Counted from the first letter of the stretch, positions 9,714 through 18,706 are shown. The stretch is DNA of 64,000 nt from Knoellia subterranea KCTC 19937 (GCF_000768685.1 NZ_AVPK01000003.1:291890-355889); one strand, 5' to 3'. Numbers and translations are program-made. The notes: generated by a model from the letters alone, not told the origin.

Positions 9714-9727
9714 TGCCACGAGTGGCA
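9714..9727. promoter_or_regulatory. Inverted repeat TGCCACGAGTGGCA, candidate operator
   Basis: A perfect 14-base inverted repeat (TGCCAC-GA-GTGGCA) in the 90-bp divergent gap between the small membrane protein and the GlxA-type regulator. TGGCAG at 9722-9727 also pairs with a CTGCCA about 23 bases downstream, giving a second nested inverted repeat. GlxA/FtrA-type AraC regulators often control their own promoter; binding here is an inference. Confidence 0.45.
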
Positions 9728-9775
9728 GTCCTGACACTCTTGCACAAGATGCTGCCAACCTGTCATGCTCGACGA

Positions 9776-10732
9776 ATGGCCCTCCGCTCCGTCGCCGTCA
9801 TCCTCCAGGACCCCGTGGCGCTCTTCGAGTTCGGCGTCCTCACAGAGGTCTTCGCAACCGACCGCACCGAGGAGGGCGTCCCGCCCATCGACTTCCGTGT
9901 GTGCACAGAGAATCCCGGTATGCCGTTGCGTTCCGACGGCGGGACCGCTCTCGTCGCGCCGTACGGCCTTGAAGGCGCCCACGACGCAGACCTCGTCGCG
10001 ATCCCGGCGAGCGACGCGGCATACACACCGTCGGAAGCGGTGACCCAGGTCGTTCGGGACGCGGTCGACCGAGGTGCCCACGTGCTGTCGGTCTGTTCCG
10101 GGGCGTTCACGCTCGGCGCCGCGGGAGTCCTCGACGGGCGCGAGTGCACGACCCACTGGCTGCACAGTGACCGCCTCGCTGCCGAATACCCGCTCGCCAA
10201 GGTCAACCCGGACGTCCTCTATGCCCACGACGGCAACATCATCACGAGCGCGGGCACGGCCGCCGGGATGGACGCGTGCCTCCACCTCGTTCGCGCCGAA
10301 CTCGGTGGCGCCATCGCCAACCGCATCGCTCGTCGCATGGTCGTCTCGCCGCACCGCGACGGGGGTCAGCGCCAGTTCATCGACCGGCCCGTCCCGGTGA
10401 CTGAGGCCGACAGTCTTGGTCCGGTCCTGCAATGGATGCTCGAGCACCTCGACGAGGCGCACACCGTGGCCGACCTCGCCCGGCGCGCGGCGATGTCGTC
10501 GCGCACCTTCGCCCGGCGGTTCGTCGCAGAGACCGGGACGACGCCGCACCAGTGGATCACCGACCAGCGGGTGCTCCGGGCGCGCGAACTCCTCGAGGAG
10601 ACCGAGCTGTCGATCGAACAGATCGCGACCGACGTCGGTTTCGGCAGCGCGGCGTTGCTGCGGCACCACTTCAGCCAGTGCACGGGCCTCACTCCCACAA
10701 CGTTCCGGACCCGGCACCGCGCGTCGGCCTGA
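9776..10732 (+). CDS. GlxA-type transcriptional regulator (DJ-1/PfpI-like domain plus AraC HTH)
   Basis: A 318-residue protein. Residues 1-180 form a class I glutamine amidotransferase/DJ-1-like domain (SVAVILQDPVALFEFGVLTEVF; the nucleophile-elbow-like LSVCSGAFTLGAAGVLDGR around 103-121), and residues 215-318 an AraC-type DNA-binding domain (VADLARRAAMSSRTFARRFVAETGTTPHQWI and IATDVGFGSAALLRHHF). Such proteins sense small metabolites through the N-terminal domain and activate or repress nearby genes. The start at 9776 gives the normal family N-terminus. The target is unknown; the divergent small membrane gene or the gene itself are the nearest candidates. Confidence 0.88.
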   Translation: MALRSVAVILQDPVALFEFGVLTEVFATDRTEEGVPPIDFRVCTENPGMPLRSDGGTALVAPYGLEGAHDADLVAIPASDAAYTPSEAVTQVVRDAVDRGAHVLSVCSGAFTLGAAGVLDGRECTTHWLHSDRLAAEYPLAKVNPDVLYAHDGNIITSAGTAAGMDACLHLVRAELGGAIANRIARRMVVSPHRDGGQRQFIDRPVPVTEADSLGPVLQWMLEHLDEAHTVADLARRAAMSSRTFARRFVAETGTTPHQWITDQRVLRARELLEETELSIEQIATDVGFGSAALLRHHFSQCTGLTPTTFRTRHRASA

Positions 10733-10801
10733 GCCGATCTTCACGACTTCTCCACAGGTCGTGCCCGCGCGCACCACCGCTCGACTCCTACTGTCAGTGG
10801 C

Positions 10802-11515
10802 ATGAGTGGAACTGGCGTGGGAGCTTCCGGCGGAACGGGCAGGACTGTGCTCGTCGTGGAGGACGAGCCGACGATCAACCAGGCCGTGACCGACCGCCTT
10901 CGGGCCGAGGGCTACACGGTGCACCAGGCCTACGACGGGCCGGCTGCTGTTGAGGCGTTCGGTGTCCACGAGCCCGATGTCGTCGTCCTCGACGTCATGC
11001 TCCCCGGCTTCGACGGTCTCGAGGTGTGTCGCCGCATCCAGGCCGTCCGCCCTGTCCCGGTCCTCATGCTCACCGCTCGCGACGACGAGACCGACATCCT
11101 CATCGGCCTCGGGGTCGGCGCCGACGACTACGTCACCAAGCCGTTCCGGATGCGCGAGGTCGTCGCAAGAACCCACGCCCTCCTGCGCCGCGTCGAGCGA
11201 GCTGCCGAACTCGCGGCCGCGCCCGCCGCGACGACCGATCTCGGGGCGCTGCGCATCGACGGTCCGGCCCGCCGCGTGACTGTTGACGGAGCCGACGTGC
11301 ACCTCACCCCGCTCGAGTTCGACCTGCTCGCCGCGCTCGCCGCGACACCCGGTGCGGTCCGCTCGCGCGAGCAGCTCATGTCCGAGGTGTGGGGCTGGTC
11401 CGATGCCTCCGGAACTCGGACTCTCGACAGCCACGTCAAGTCGCTGCGCGCCAAGATCGGCGCGGCTCGCGTGCGCACCGTCCACGGCGTCGGCTACGCC
11501 CTGGAGACCCCGTGA
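10802..11515 (+). CDS. OmpR/PhoB-family response regulator
   Basis: A 237-residue regulator: receiver domain with the acidic pocket VVEDEP, phosphoacceptor Asp in VVVLDVMLPG, conserved Thr in LMLTAR and Lys in VTKPF; then a C-terminal winged helix (LTPLEFDLLAALAATPGAVRSREQLMSEVWG, RTLDSHVKSLRAKIG, VRTVHGVGYALE). It overlaps the following sensor kinase gene by four bases (GTGA), so the two form a two-component pair. The membrane domain fused to the kinase suggests a cell-envelope signal; the regulon is unknown. Confidence 0.93.
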   Translation: MSGTGVGASGGTGRTVLVVEDEPTINQAVTDRLRAEGYTVHQAYDGPAAVEAFGVHEPDVVVLDVMLPGFDGLEVCRRIQAVRPVPVLMLTARDDETDILIGLGVGADDYVTKPFRMREVVARTHALLRRVERAAELAAAPAATTDLGALRIDGPARRVTVDGADVHLTPLEFDLLAALAATPGAVRSREQLMSEVWGWSDASGTRTLDSHVKSLRAKIGAARVRTVHGVGYALETP

Positions 11516-14205
11516 TCACCGACGAACCCCTCGAGCGGGTTGGCTCGATCAAGGTCAAGCTCGGGCTGCTCGTCGGGGCGACCTGCATCGTGGCGGCCCT
11601 CTTCGCGACGATCGGCGACCGCGCCGGCATGCCGCTCTGGCTCACCCTCCCCGTCACGGTGGCGGCTGCGCTCCTTGTCACCCAGTGGTTGGCGCGGGGG
11701 ATGACCGCGCCGCTGCGCGAGATGACCCAGGCGGCGAGCCGGATGGCCGCGGGCGACTACGGGCAGCGCGTGTCGACCGCCTCTACGGACGAGGTCGGGG
11801 AGTTGTCCCGAGCCTTCAACGCCATGGCGTCCGACCTCGCCGACGCCGACCGGCAGCGTCGCCAACTCATCGCCACGGTCTCGCACGAACTGCGGACGCC
11901 GCTGACTGCTCAGCGTGCGCTGCTCGAGAACCTCGTCGACGGGGTCGTTCAGCCCGATGACGCAGCGCTCAGGGGTGCGCTCGTCCAGTCGGAGCGTTTG
12001 AGCGACCTCGTCGGCGACCTCCTCGACCTCTCGCGGATCGACGCGGGCGTCGCTCCGCTCCGCCTCGAGGAGGTGTCGGTCGGTGAGGTGCTGGCTCGCG
12101 CGGTCCGTGAAGCTGAGCTCGGGTCGCGTCCCGTCACCCATGTATGCCGTGTGCTCCCCGAGGATCTGCGCGTCACCGCCGACCCCGCTCGCCTTGCCCA
12201 GCTCGTCGCGAACCTGCTCGACAACGCCGCCCGGCACAGTCCGGCCCACGGTGAAATCCGCCTCACCGCAACCGAATTCGACGACGAACGCTGGGCGCTC
12301 GAAGTGTCGGACGACGGTCCGGGCATCCCGGCCGACAAGGCCGCCGACGTGTTCCGACGGTTCGGGACCGGCGACGACTCCGGGGGCGGCACCGGCCTCG
12401 GACTCGCGATCGCGTCGTGGGTCTGCGAGCTCCATGGTGGTTCGATCCACGTCCTTCCCACACCCGACTGTGGCCGCGGTGCACGGCTGCGGGCGGTCCT
12501 GCCGCGACACACGACGGCCCACGCGAGCGTCACGGCGGCTTCGGAGTCTGCCCCCGCTGGCACCCCCATCTCCAGTTCGACTCCCAGTGCGGCACGACTG
12601 CCCCAACCGACCCGGGAGGTCACCATGACGACGACACCCGCTCCGCCACCGGCAGCCGCGAAGCCTCCAGGCCGGGCGACGGACACGGTCACGGCGGTGG
12701 CCTGCCCCGACGTGCCTCCGTTCACCGACCAGCTCTTCGGGCGCTTCTGGCCGGAATCCGGTCTCGGCCCGCAGCCGATGCTGCTCATCGGTGCGCTCGG
12801 CCTGGGCCTGCTCGCGTCGATCACGTTGCCGGACAGGCGAATTGGTCTCGCGGCTGGCCTGGTGGCCCTGCTCGCTGCGGCGCTCATCCTCAAGTCCTGG
12901 CGTTCGCCCTGGACTCCGTGGGCGATGGGCTGCGTCGCGATCGGCGTGGGGTTGGCGTCGATGACCTTCCTCCGGGCAGCCGAGTGGATCGCGGTGCTGT
13001 CGGCGATGCTTGCCGCCCTGCTGCTCGCCACGACGGTGACCCGAGCGCGGTCCTTCGTCAGCATCCCGCTGTCGGCGATGTCGTGGGTGCTGGCCGGCCT
13101 GCGGGGCCTGCCGCTGCTGGGCCGCACCCTCACGGCCACGAGCAAGATGCCGTTGTTGTGGCCGGTGCTGCGCACGGCTGCGATCGCCTCGATCGGGCTC
13201 GTGCTCTTCGGTGGACTCTTCGCGTCGGGTGACGCAATCTTCGGGTCGTGGGCGCAGTCGATCGTGCCGGACCTGCGCTGGGACAACATCATTGCCCGGA
13301 TCTTCGTCTTCGTCTTCGTCGCGGGTGTGGCCCTCGCTGGGGCCTACCTCGCCCTCAACCCGCCCAAGATCGCCGACCTCGATGTGCCTCGCGGTGCGGC
13401 GGTCCGGCATCGCTGGGAGTGGCTCGTGCCGCTCGGCGTCGTCATCGCCCTCTTCGCGGCCTTCCTCGTGGCACAGGCGACCGCGATGTGGGGTGGGCAC
13501 GAATACCTGCGCGAGACAACGGGATTGACCTACGCCGAATACGTCCACCAGGGCTTCGGCCAACTCACCACCGCGACGTTCCTGACGCTCGTCGTCGTGG
13601 GCATCGCCACCCGCAAGGCATCGCAGGAGACGGCGTCAGATCGACTGGTGTTGAGGGTCGCGCTGCTGACGCTGTGCACGCTGACGCTGGCGGTGGTGGC
13701 CTCCGCGCTCTACCGGATGAGCCTCTACCAGGAGGCCTACGGCTACACCGTGCTGCGCGTCTTCGTCGACGGGTTCGAGTTGTGGCTGGGGCTGCTCATC
13801 GTCTTCATGATGGTGGCGGTCGTGCGACTCAAGGGCACGTGGGTGCCGCGGGCCGCGCTGCTCTCGGGGGCGCTGTTCTTCCTCGGCTTCGGGCTGATGA
13901 ACCCCGACGGCTGGGTCGCCACGCAGAACATCGAACGCTTCCACGCAACCGGCAAGCTCGACACCGCCTATCTCGATCGGCTCGGCGTCGACGCCACCCC
14001 GGCGATCATCAAGGGGCTCGACGCGAAGCAGGCGGCCTGCGTCCTCTCGTGGGACATGGAGCGCAGCCACGACCTCACGGACGACGTGCTCGAGTGGAAC
14101 CTCGGTCGGTCCCGCGCGTTCGGTGCCGCCGAGGGCATCGACCTCCAGCGCGACGCGTCGTTCTGCTCGAGCTTCGGCGGCGACGTTGGTTCTCGCACCG
14201 ACTGA
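11512..14205 (+). CDS. Sensor histidine kinase continuous with a DUF4153/DUF4173-like multi-pass membrane domain
   Basis: One open frame of 897 codons. Residues 1-345: two short membrane segments, HAMP (MTAPLREMTQAASRMAAGDY), H box VSHELRTPL with H125, N box NLLDNAARHS, and G boxes DDGPGIP and GGGTGLGLAI. After a Ser/Thr/Pro linker, residues 372-897 resemble a separate DUF4153/DUF4173 protein with about ten hydrophobic helices and a soluble C-terminus. ATG at 12625 lies in frame just after a strong ribosome binding site (GGGAGG at 12614-12619), exactly where the second protein would start, so it may be made both as a fusion and alone. No stop codon separates the two. Whether the fusion is real or a lost stop is undecided. 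Confidence 0.8.
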   Translation: MITDEPLERVGSIKVKLGLLVGATCIVAALFATIGDRAGMPLWLTLPVTVAAALLVTQWLARGMTAPLREMTQAASRMAAGDYGQRVSTASTDEVGELSRAFNAMASDLADADRQRRQLIATVSHELRTPLTAQRALLENLVDGVVQPDDAALRGALVQSERLSDLVGDLLDLSRIDAGVAPLRLEEVSVGEVLARAVREAELGSRPVTHVCRVLPEDLRVTADPARLAQLVANLLDNAARHSPAHGEIRLTATEFDDERWALEVSDDGPGIPADKAADVFRRFGTGDDSGGGTGLGLAIASWVCELHGGSIHVLPTPDCGRGARLRAVLPRHTTAHASVTAASESAPAGTPISSSTPSAARLPQPTREVTMTTTPAPPPAAAKPPGRATDTVTAVACPDVPPFTDQLFGRFWPESGLGPQPMLLIGALGLGLLASITLPDRRIGLAAGLVALLAAALILKSWRSPWTPWAMGCVAIGVGLASMTFLRAAEWIAVLSAMLAALLLATTVTRARSFVSIPLSAMSWVLAGLRGLPLLGRTLTATSKMPLLWPVLRTAAIASIGLVLFGGLFASGDAIFGSWAQSIVPDLRWDNIIARIFVFVFVAGVALAGAYLALNPPKIADLDVPRGAAVRHRWEWLVPLGVVIALFAAFLVAQATAMWGGHEYLRETTGLTYAEYVHQGFGQLTTATFLTLVVVGIATRKASQETASDRLVLRVALLTLCTLTLAVVASALYRMSLYQEAYGYTVLRVFVDGFELWLGLLIVFMMVAVVRLKGTWVPRAALLSGALFFLGFGLMNPDGWVATQNIERFHATGKLDTAYLDRLGVDATPAIIKGLDAKQAACVLSWDMERSHDLTDDVLEWNLGRSRAFGAAEGIDLQRDASFCSSFGGDVGSRTD

Positions 14206-14211
14206 TGCACG

Positions 14212-14349
14212 GATTGTGGGTTGGCGTAGTGCGGTGGCGCGGCACTGATTGTGAGTTGGTGCAGCGCGGCAACGACTTATTGCGATTTCGTGCCCCCTTT
14301 CAGCAGCGGTGAGACGGCCGCGGTAGGCGCACGAAATCGCAATAAGTCG
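14212..14349. repeat. Intergenic repeat cluster: two tandem half-copies and a 21-bp-arm inverted repeat
   Basis: GATTGTGGGTTGGCG at 14212 and GATTGTGAGTTGGTG at 14247 are imperfect tandem copies 35 bases apart. They are followed by a perfect inverted repeat with 21-base arms (14273-14293 and 14329-14349; loop 35 bases) whose arm contains ACTTATTGCGATTTCGTGC. That 19-mer matches the arm of the hairpin at 1567-1585 (ACTGATTGCCCATCGGTGC) at 13 of 19 positions, and ACTGATTGTGAGTTGGTGC at 14244 matches the latter at 14 of 19. All lie between genes. This fits a small family of hairpin-forming intergenic elements; it may also terminate the kinase transcript. Confidence 0.7.
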
Positions 14350-14363
14350 CGCGGTGGGCGGGC

Positions 14364-15104
14364 TCAGTCGGTCGTGGGGATGGCGGAGGTGTCGACGCAG
14401 AGGACGCCGCGGTTGCCCTCCTGGTCGGCGATGACGGTGAGGCCCGGTGCCTGGCTGTCATCGACGACCGTCCCACCGGCTGCGACGACCGCGGCGATGC
14501 GGGAGTCGCGCGCTTCAGGAGCGACATAGACCTCCACGTGGAATCGCTCGCCCGTCGGTGCGCCCGCATCCGAAGCGGCGTCCTCGATGGCAACTTCGTC
14601 GCCCTCGTCGAACCACAGGTTCGGCACCCGCACCGTCGCGTCTCGAACCTCGTCCCCGGGCGTACCCCGCCCCTGCGACTCGGCATCACCGGTCAGCAGC
14701 GCCGCCCACACGGGCGCGACAGCGGCAGACGAGCCCACGTCCAGTCCGAGCTCGAGCTCGCTCACCGCCGCAGGGTCGGCCGTCAATCCCTGCTCGGCTG
14801 CGATCTCGGTGATCCGCCCCGCGAGATCGATGTCCTGTTGCGTCACCCACTCGACGACATACTCGGTCCCCTCGTCGTCGCGATAGATGGCATCGGCCGT
14901 GACGAGTTCGAGGTCGACGTGCCCCGACCCGACGACGACGCGCGGATGGTGCCCGACCTCGTCACCGGTCGCACCGATCGCCGCAACGAACCGCGCCGCC
15001 GCCCCGAAGTCCCCAACGACGTATCGCGCGTGCAGACCCTGCGCGAGCTTCCTCCACTCGACGAGACCCGCCTTGCCGATCGCTTCACCTCTGAGCATGT
15101 CCAT
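14364..15104 (-). CDS. Pterin-4a-carbinolamine dehydratase-like domain fused to a glyoxalase/VOC-like domain
   Basis: A 246-residue protein. Residues 1-95 resemble 4a-hydroxytetrahydrobiopterin dehydratase: WRKLAQGLHARYVVGDFGAAARFVAAIG, then the catalytic-type histidines in EVGHHPRVVV, and the family's VTADAIYR. From about residue 125 a glyoxalase-like (VOC) domain follows, with paired half-motifs (VRVPNLWFDEGDE, RFHVEVYVAPE, GLTVIADQEGN). The combination is seen in actinobacteria and its substrate is unknown. Two close ATG starts (15104, 15098) are possible; neither has a clear ribosome binding site. Confidence 0.72.
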   Translation of the reverse strand: MDMLRGEAIGKAGLVEWRKLAQGLHARYVVGDFGAAARFVAAIGATGDEVGHHPRVVVGSGHVDLELVTADAIYRDDEGTEYVVEWVTQQDIDLAGRITEIAAEQGLTADPAAVSELELGLDVGSSAAVAPVWAALLTGDAESQGRGTPGDEVRDATVRVPNLWFDEGDEVAIEDAASDAGAPTGERFHVEVYVAPEARDSRIAAVVAAGGTVVDDSQAPGLTVIADQEGNRGVLCVDTSAIPTTD

Positions 15105-15143
15105 GCCCAGCGACGCTATCGGTGATGGCGCGCCAAAAGGGCG

Positions 15144-15179
15144 CAAGGCCCCTCGCACCGAATGGTGCGAGGAGCCTTG
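15144..15179 (-). terminator. Rho-independent-like terminator of the TAP-type peptidase gene
   Basis: A hairpin with 16-base arms and one mismatch (CAAGGCCCCTCGCACC at 15144-15159, loop GAAT, right arm to 15179). On the reverse strand it follows the peptidase stop by about 20 bases and leads into GCGCCCTTTTGG, a short T run, as expected for a terminator read from the minus strand. Confidence 0.75.
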
Positions 15180-15199
15180 CCAACGATCGGGCGCGAGGG

Positions 15200-16834
15200 T
15201 CAGTGACCGACGGCCCGCATGATCGTCTTGCGCAGGTCGGAGCTCAGACCCTGGTGGGCCGAACCCGACGTGCGGGCGCTGGCGTCAACGGCCGTGGCGT
15301 CCGGTGCCGGCACCGGGTCGCACTGGACGTCGCTGCCGTCGCCGGCCTTCCGCGGGTCGAGTGCACCCGTGAGGAGGTAGTCGGCGATGCGGTCATCGGT
15401 GCAGGAGACGCCGGACAGCGAACCCGAGTGGGTCGTGCCTCCGACGCCTTCGATGAGGACCGACTTCGGGAAGCGCTTGCGCACCTCGAGAGCGCCCGGG
15501 AAGGGCGTCGCCGCGTCGTTGGTCTCGGCGATGAGGAGGATTCCGTCGGACACCTTCGAGCCGTCGACGTTGGTGGGCGTGCCGGGTTTGGCGTCCCAGT
15601 AGCGGCAGGGCGCGTTGTACCAGGCGTTGTTCCACGCGAGGAACGGGTGCTCGTCGTGGATGGCCCACGTGTCGGAGTCCCACTTGCCCCAGCTCTTCGT
15701 CCACGAGACGTCGCTGCACTGGACCGCGAGGTAGTTCGCGAACGTGTTGTCCGAGCCCGGGCCGGTCGGGTCGCCGTAGTAGTCCTGCGCCGGACCGAAG
15801 TCACCGTTCACGGCCGCCGCGAACATGTGCGCGGTGCCGTCCCAGTCGTAGACGTAGTAGCCGGCTCCGACGAAGATGTCGTTCCACTCGGCCGCACCGA
15901 AGTTGCCGATCGGCTCGTCGGTGAGCTGGTCGAGGATGTCGTAGTACTTCTGCAGCAGCGCCGCACCGTCGGTGCCCAGGCCGTACTCGGCGTCGTGCTC
16001 GGCGATCCAGTCGAAGTACGTTGCGATGTTCTTGTCGAACTGCACGTCCTGGTTGAGGTTCGCGTCGTACCAGACGTCGGTCGGGTTCACGACACCGTCG
16101 AGGACGAACCGGCGGACGTTCTCCGGGAACATCGTCGCGTAGACCTGCCCGAGGTAGGTGCCGTACGAGAAGCCGTAGAAGTTGATCTGGTCGGCGCCGA
16201 GGGCCTTGCGGATCGAGTCCATGTCCTGGACCCAGTCCGTGGTCTTCGTGTGGTCGAGGATCTTCGCGCCGGGAGCGTTGGAGCAGTCGCGCGCGTACTG
16301 GCGCGTCTTGGCCCACCACTCACGCTTGATGCTCGGCGAATCCGGAACGTATGCCGGTCGGCCGGCTGCGAAGTAGTCGTCGTCGCAGGTGAGCTTCGGG
16401 AGGCTTTCACCCACGCCACGCGGGTCGAAGCCGATCCAGTCGTAGGGGTCGCCGCCCTGCTTCGGGATCGCGCCACCGAGGCGGGCGAGCGAGAGGCCGG
16501 AGCCACCGGGGCCACCGGGGTTGACGAGCATGACGCCCTGGGCGTCGGCGTCGGAGGTCTTGTGCGCGATGCGCGAGACCATGATCTGGATCTTCTCGCC
16601 GGACGGCTTGGCGTAGTCGAGGGGGACCGTGAGCAGTCCGCACTTCGCGCCGGCGGCTTGCAGGCTCGCCTTGACGCAGGTGCCCCAGTCGATGGGTGGC
16701 GGCGTGTAGCTGCTCGCTGCAGTCGTGGTGTTCCCGGCGGGCCGTGCCTGCGGCGCGGCAAGGGCACCCGACGCCGTGCCGACGCCGATGCCGAGGATCC
16801 CGACGGCGGCCACTGCGGTGACCAGTTTCCTCAT
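15200..16834 (-). CDS. Secreted alpha/beta-hydrolase, tripeptidyl aminopeptidase (TAP/Slp) type
   Basis: A 544-residue exported hydrolase. Signal peptide: MRKLVTAVAAVGILGIGVGTASGALAAPQA, cleaved probably after ALA near residue 27. The alpha/beta-hydrolase core shows the oxyanion region VNPGGPGGSG, the GVGES stretch, the nucleophile elbow GFSYGTYLG, the acid in AETNDAATP and the catalytic histidine in GGTTHSGS. The C-terminal TAP-like domain carries the acid and histidine. Family members release N-terminal tripeptides from proteins outside the cell. GAGG-type ribosome binding site just upstream of ATG at 16834; strong terminator behind it. It is a single-gene unit divergent from aroQ. Confidence 0.9.
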   Translation of the reverse strand: MRKLVTAVAAVGILGIGVGTASGALAAPQARPAGNTTTAASSYTPPPIDWGTCVKASLQAAGAKCGLLTVPLDYAKPSGEKIQIMVSRIAHKTSDADAQGVMLVNPGGPGGSGLSLARLGGAIPKQGGDPYDWIGFDPRGVGESLPKLTCDDDYFAAGRPAYVPDSPSIKREWWAKTRQYARDCSNAPGAKILDHTKTTDWVQDMDSIRKALGADQINFYGFSYGTYLGQVYATMFPENVRRFVLDGVVNPTDVWYDANLNQDVQFDKNIATYFDWIAEHDAEYGLGTDGAALLQKYYDILDQLTDEPIGNFGAAEWNDIFVGAGYYVYDWDGTAHMFAAAVNGDFGPAQDYYGDPTGPGSDNTFANYLAVQCSDVSWTKSWGKWDSDTWAIHDEHPFLAWNNAWYNAPCRYWDAKPGTPTNVDGSKVSDGILLIAETNDAATPFPGALEVRKRFPKSVLIEGVGGTTHSGSLSGVSCTDDRIADYLLTGALDPRKAGDGSDVQCDPVPAPDATAVDASARTSGSAHQGLSSDLRKTIMRAVGH

Positions 16835-16993
16835 TGAAACTCTCCTCTGTGCGTGAGTGGGCCGTCTCGTGGCGGTCCTCGGGACACGTTGCCGCACCCC
16901 GGCGCTCATCGGGGCGATCGCACAGAAGTTTTTGAGATTCGGGCGCGGTGGCGGCGGAGCGAGCGCGAGGTGGGCGGACGGCATACTCGGCTC

Positions 16994-17449
16994 ATGGAAT
17001 CCGGCGCGCTCGACTCGACCACGGTCCTCGTCCTCAACGGACCCAACCTCAACCTGCTCGGGGAGCGCGAGCCCGAGATCTATGGCCGCGAGACGCTCGC
17101 CGACGTCCACGCGATGTGCCTCGACGCGTGCACGCGCGCGCGGCTGACGCTCGAGTTCCGGCAGAGCAACCACGAGGGCGTGCTCATCGACTGGATCCAG
17201 GAGGGGCGGCGCGGCATCGCGGGGCTCATCCTCAACGGCGCCGGCTATACGCACACATCGGTCGCGATGCGTGATGCCCTTTCCGCGGTCGAGGTGCCCA
17301 AGGTCGAGGTGCACATCAGCGACATCCACGCACGCGAGGAGTTCCGGCACTTCAGCTACCTCACCGACGTCACCGACTTCCAGATCATCGGTCGCGGTGT
17401 CCGCGGCTACGTCGAAGCCATCGAGTGGGTTGCGGCACAGCGTGATTGA
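16994..17449 (+). CDS. aroQ: Type II 3-dehydroquinate dehydratase
   Basis: A 151-residue enzyme of the shikimate pathway converting 3-dehydroquinate to 3-dehydroshikimate. Type II landmarks: [20 protein letters not shown] (Asn, Arg and catalytic Tyr loop), [25 protein letters not shown] and [15 protein letters not shown]. Length is typical. ATG at 16994 gives the usual N-terminus after nine extra residues. The downstream kinase-like gene overlaps its last eight bases. No other aro gene is nearby. Confidence 0.95.
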   Translation: MESGALDSTTVLVLNGPNLNLLGEREPEIYGRETLADVHAMCLDACTRARLTLEFRQSNHEGVLIDWIQEGRRGIAGLILNGAGYTHTSVAMRDALSAVEVPKVEVHISDIHAREEFRHFSYLTDVTDFQIIGRGVRGYVEAIEWVAAQRD

Positions 17450-18461
17450 CCTTCCCGCGCGCTGGAGCAGCGATGCCTGGCGGGCCGAGCTCGAGGTCTG
17501 GCTGCTTCCCGCGATCGAGGCCACGGGTCGTGTCGTCACGGGTGAGCTCGTGCAGGAGCGGGTGCGCTTCTGGTCGACAGTGCTGAGCATCGAGACCGAT
17601 CAGGGCAAGGTCTGGGTCAAGGAGAACGCACCCTCGCAGGCGTTCGAGGCCGCGCTGGCGCAGGCCGTCGAAGCCATCGCGCCCGGGACGGTCGCACCGA
17701 TCGTGGCCCTCGAACCGTCCCGTGGATGGCTGGCCACTGCAGATCTGGGTATGCCGTTGTGGCACGACGACACGATGCCTCCCCCGAGTGAGTGGTTGCC
17801 GATGGCGCGCCAGTTCGCGTCGGCTCAGCGTGCGCTCGCGGCTCACGAGGACGCCCTGTTGGCAACGGGATTGAGCCGCTTCCCGAAGGAGCCGGACGAC
17901 GTCGTGGCGTGGGTCGAGCGGCTGCTCGCCGAGCTCGTCCACCTGCCCGACGAAGATCCGCGACGTCCGAGCGCGACGGAAGCGGACGGCATACGCGATG
18001 GTTTGGGTCGCGTCCGCGACGCCGCCGCGACTCTTGTCGCGAGCGGGCTGCCGGATTCGTTGCAGCACAACGACCTTCACCTCGGCAACGCATTCCGGCT
18101 CGGTGACGGGGCGGCGTTCATCGACCTCGGTGACGCGCTGTGGACGCATCCGCTGACGGTCGCGCGCATCCCGGTGTGGATCCTGCGCGGCCGGCGCGAG
18201 CTTCCGGCGGATCACCCTGACCTCGTGGCGCTGACCGATGCGTTCCTCGAACCGTGGACCGACCTCGCCGACCTGGACACCCTCCGTGGGCTCATGCCGG
18301 CGGCTGACCGGATCTCGTGCCTGCATCGGGCCGAGTCGTGGCGGCGCCTCATCGCCGACGTGCCGCTCGAGTGCGTCGACGAGCGGTTCAGGCGCTCCGT
18401 GACCGAGTGGCTCATTGACGCGACCGCGCCCGATCCCTTCTCCTCCGCCACCTCTCACTAG
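17442..18461 (+). CDS. Aminoglycoside phosphotransferase (APH)-family protein
   Basis: A 339-residue protein of the protein-kinase-like APH fold. The catalytic loop is [12 protein letters not shown] (about residues 206-217) with Asp210 and Asn215, followed by the metal-binding FIDLGDALW (Asp in DFG position). The lysine of the N-lobe is probably in VWVKENAP. Many such genes phosphorylate small metabolites and confer no resistance, and nothing here points to a drug. GTG start at 17442 overlaps aroQ by eight bases, suggesting co-transcription. An ATA isoleucine codon (rare here) lies inside an octamer copy at 17987. Confidence 0.8.
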   Translation: MIDLPARWSSDAWRAELEVWLLPAIEATGRVVTGELVQERVRFWSTVLSIETDQGKVWVKENAPSQAFEAALAQAVEAIAPGTVAPIVALEPSRGWLATADLGMPLWHDDTMPPPSEWLPMARQFASAQRALAAHEDALLATGLSRFPKEPDDVVAWVERLLAELVHLPDEDPRRPSATEADGIRDGLGRVRDAAATLVASGLPDSLQHNDLHLGNAFRLGDGAAFIDLGDALWTHPLTVARIPVWILRGRRELPADHPDLVALTDAFLEPWTDLADLDTLRGLMPAADRISCLHRAESWRRLIADVPLECVDERFRRSVTEWLIDATAPDPFSSATSH

Positions 18462-18472
18462 ACACTGAAGTC

Positions 18473-18646
18473 ATGTGGTGGATCGTCATCGGTCTGGTGG
18501 TCGTCATCGCGCTGCTCGTGTGGTGGCTCGACCGGCGAGGCAGTACGGGGATGAGCCAGAACGGCTCGACGGACACTGTCGCGGGTGCCGTGGGCCAGGT
18601 CTCGCACAAGTACGGTCCCGACCGCGGCGGCTACGGCGGTTTCTGA
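18473..18646 (+). CDS. Single-pass membrane microprotein, copy 1
   Basis: A 57-residue protein: hydrophobic helix IVIGLVVVIALLVWWL, then DRRGSTGMSQNGSTDT, a short Ala/Gly stretch, and a hydrophilic Gly/Tyr tail. A close relative (18707) follows 60 bp later. The pair shares WWLxRRGSTGxSQNGSTDTxAGAxG, so selection on the protein is likely. Cationic residues after the helix suggest the tail is cytoplasmic. I do not recognise a named family. It starts 11 bases after the APH gene stop. Confidence 0.72.
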   Translation: MWWIVIGLVVVIALLVWWLDRRGSTGMSQNGSTDTVAGAVGQVSHKYGPDRGGYGGF

Positions 18647-18706
18647 CCTGCGCGGGTCTAGATTGAGAGTCCGCAGCCCACTCCGGGCTCGGGGAGGGGA
18701 ATCGTC

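Noticed and set aside
9488..11485. Minus-strand frame of 665 codons
   Set aside because: Only its last 65 codons (start 9685) look like a real protein; the remainder is antisense to the GlxA-type and OmpR-type regulators.
15122..16837. Long + strand open frame of about 570 codons
   Set aside because: Complement of the TAP-type peptidase gene; Val/Arg-rich repeats typical of a shadow frame.
17442..18461. Aminoglycoside resistance gene
   Set aside because: The APH fold is shared by many metabolite kinases; nothing in sequence or context indicates a drug substrate.
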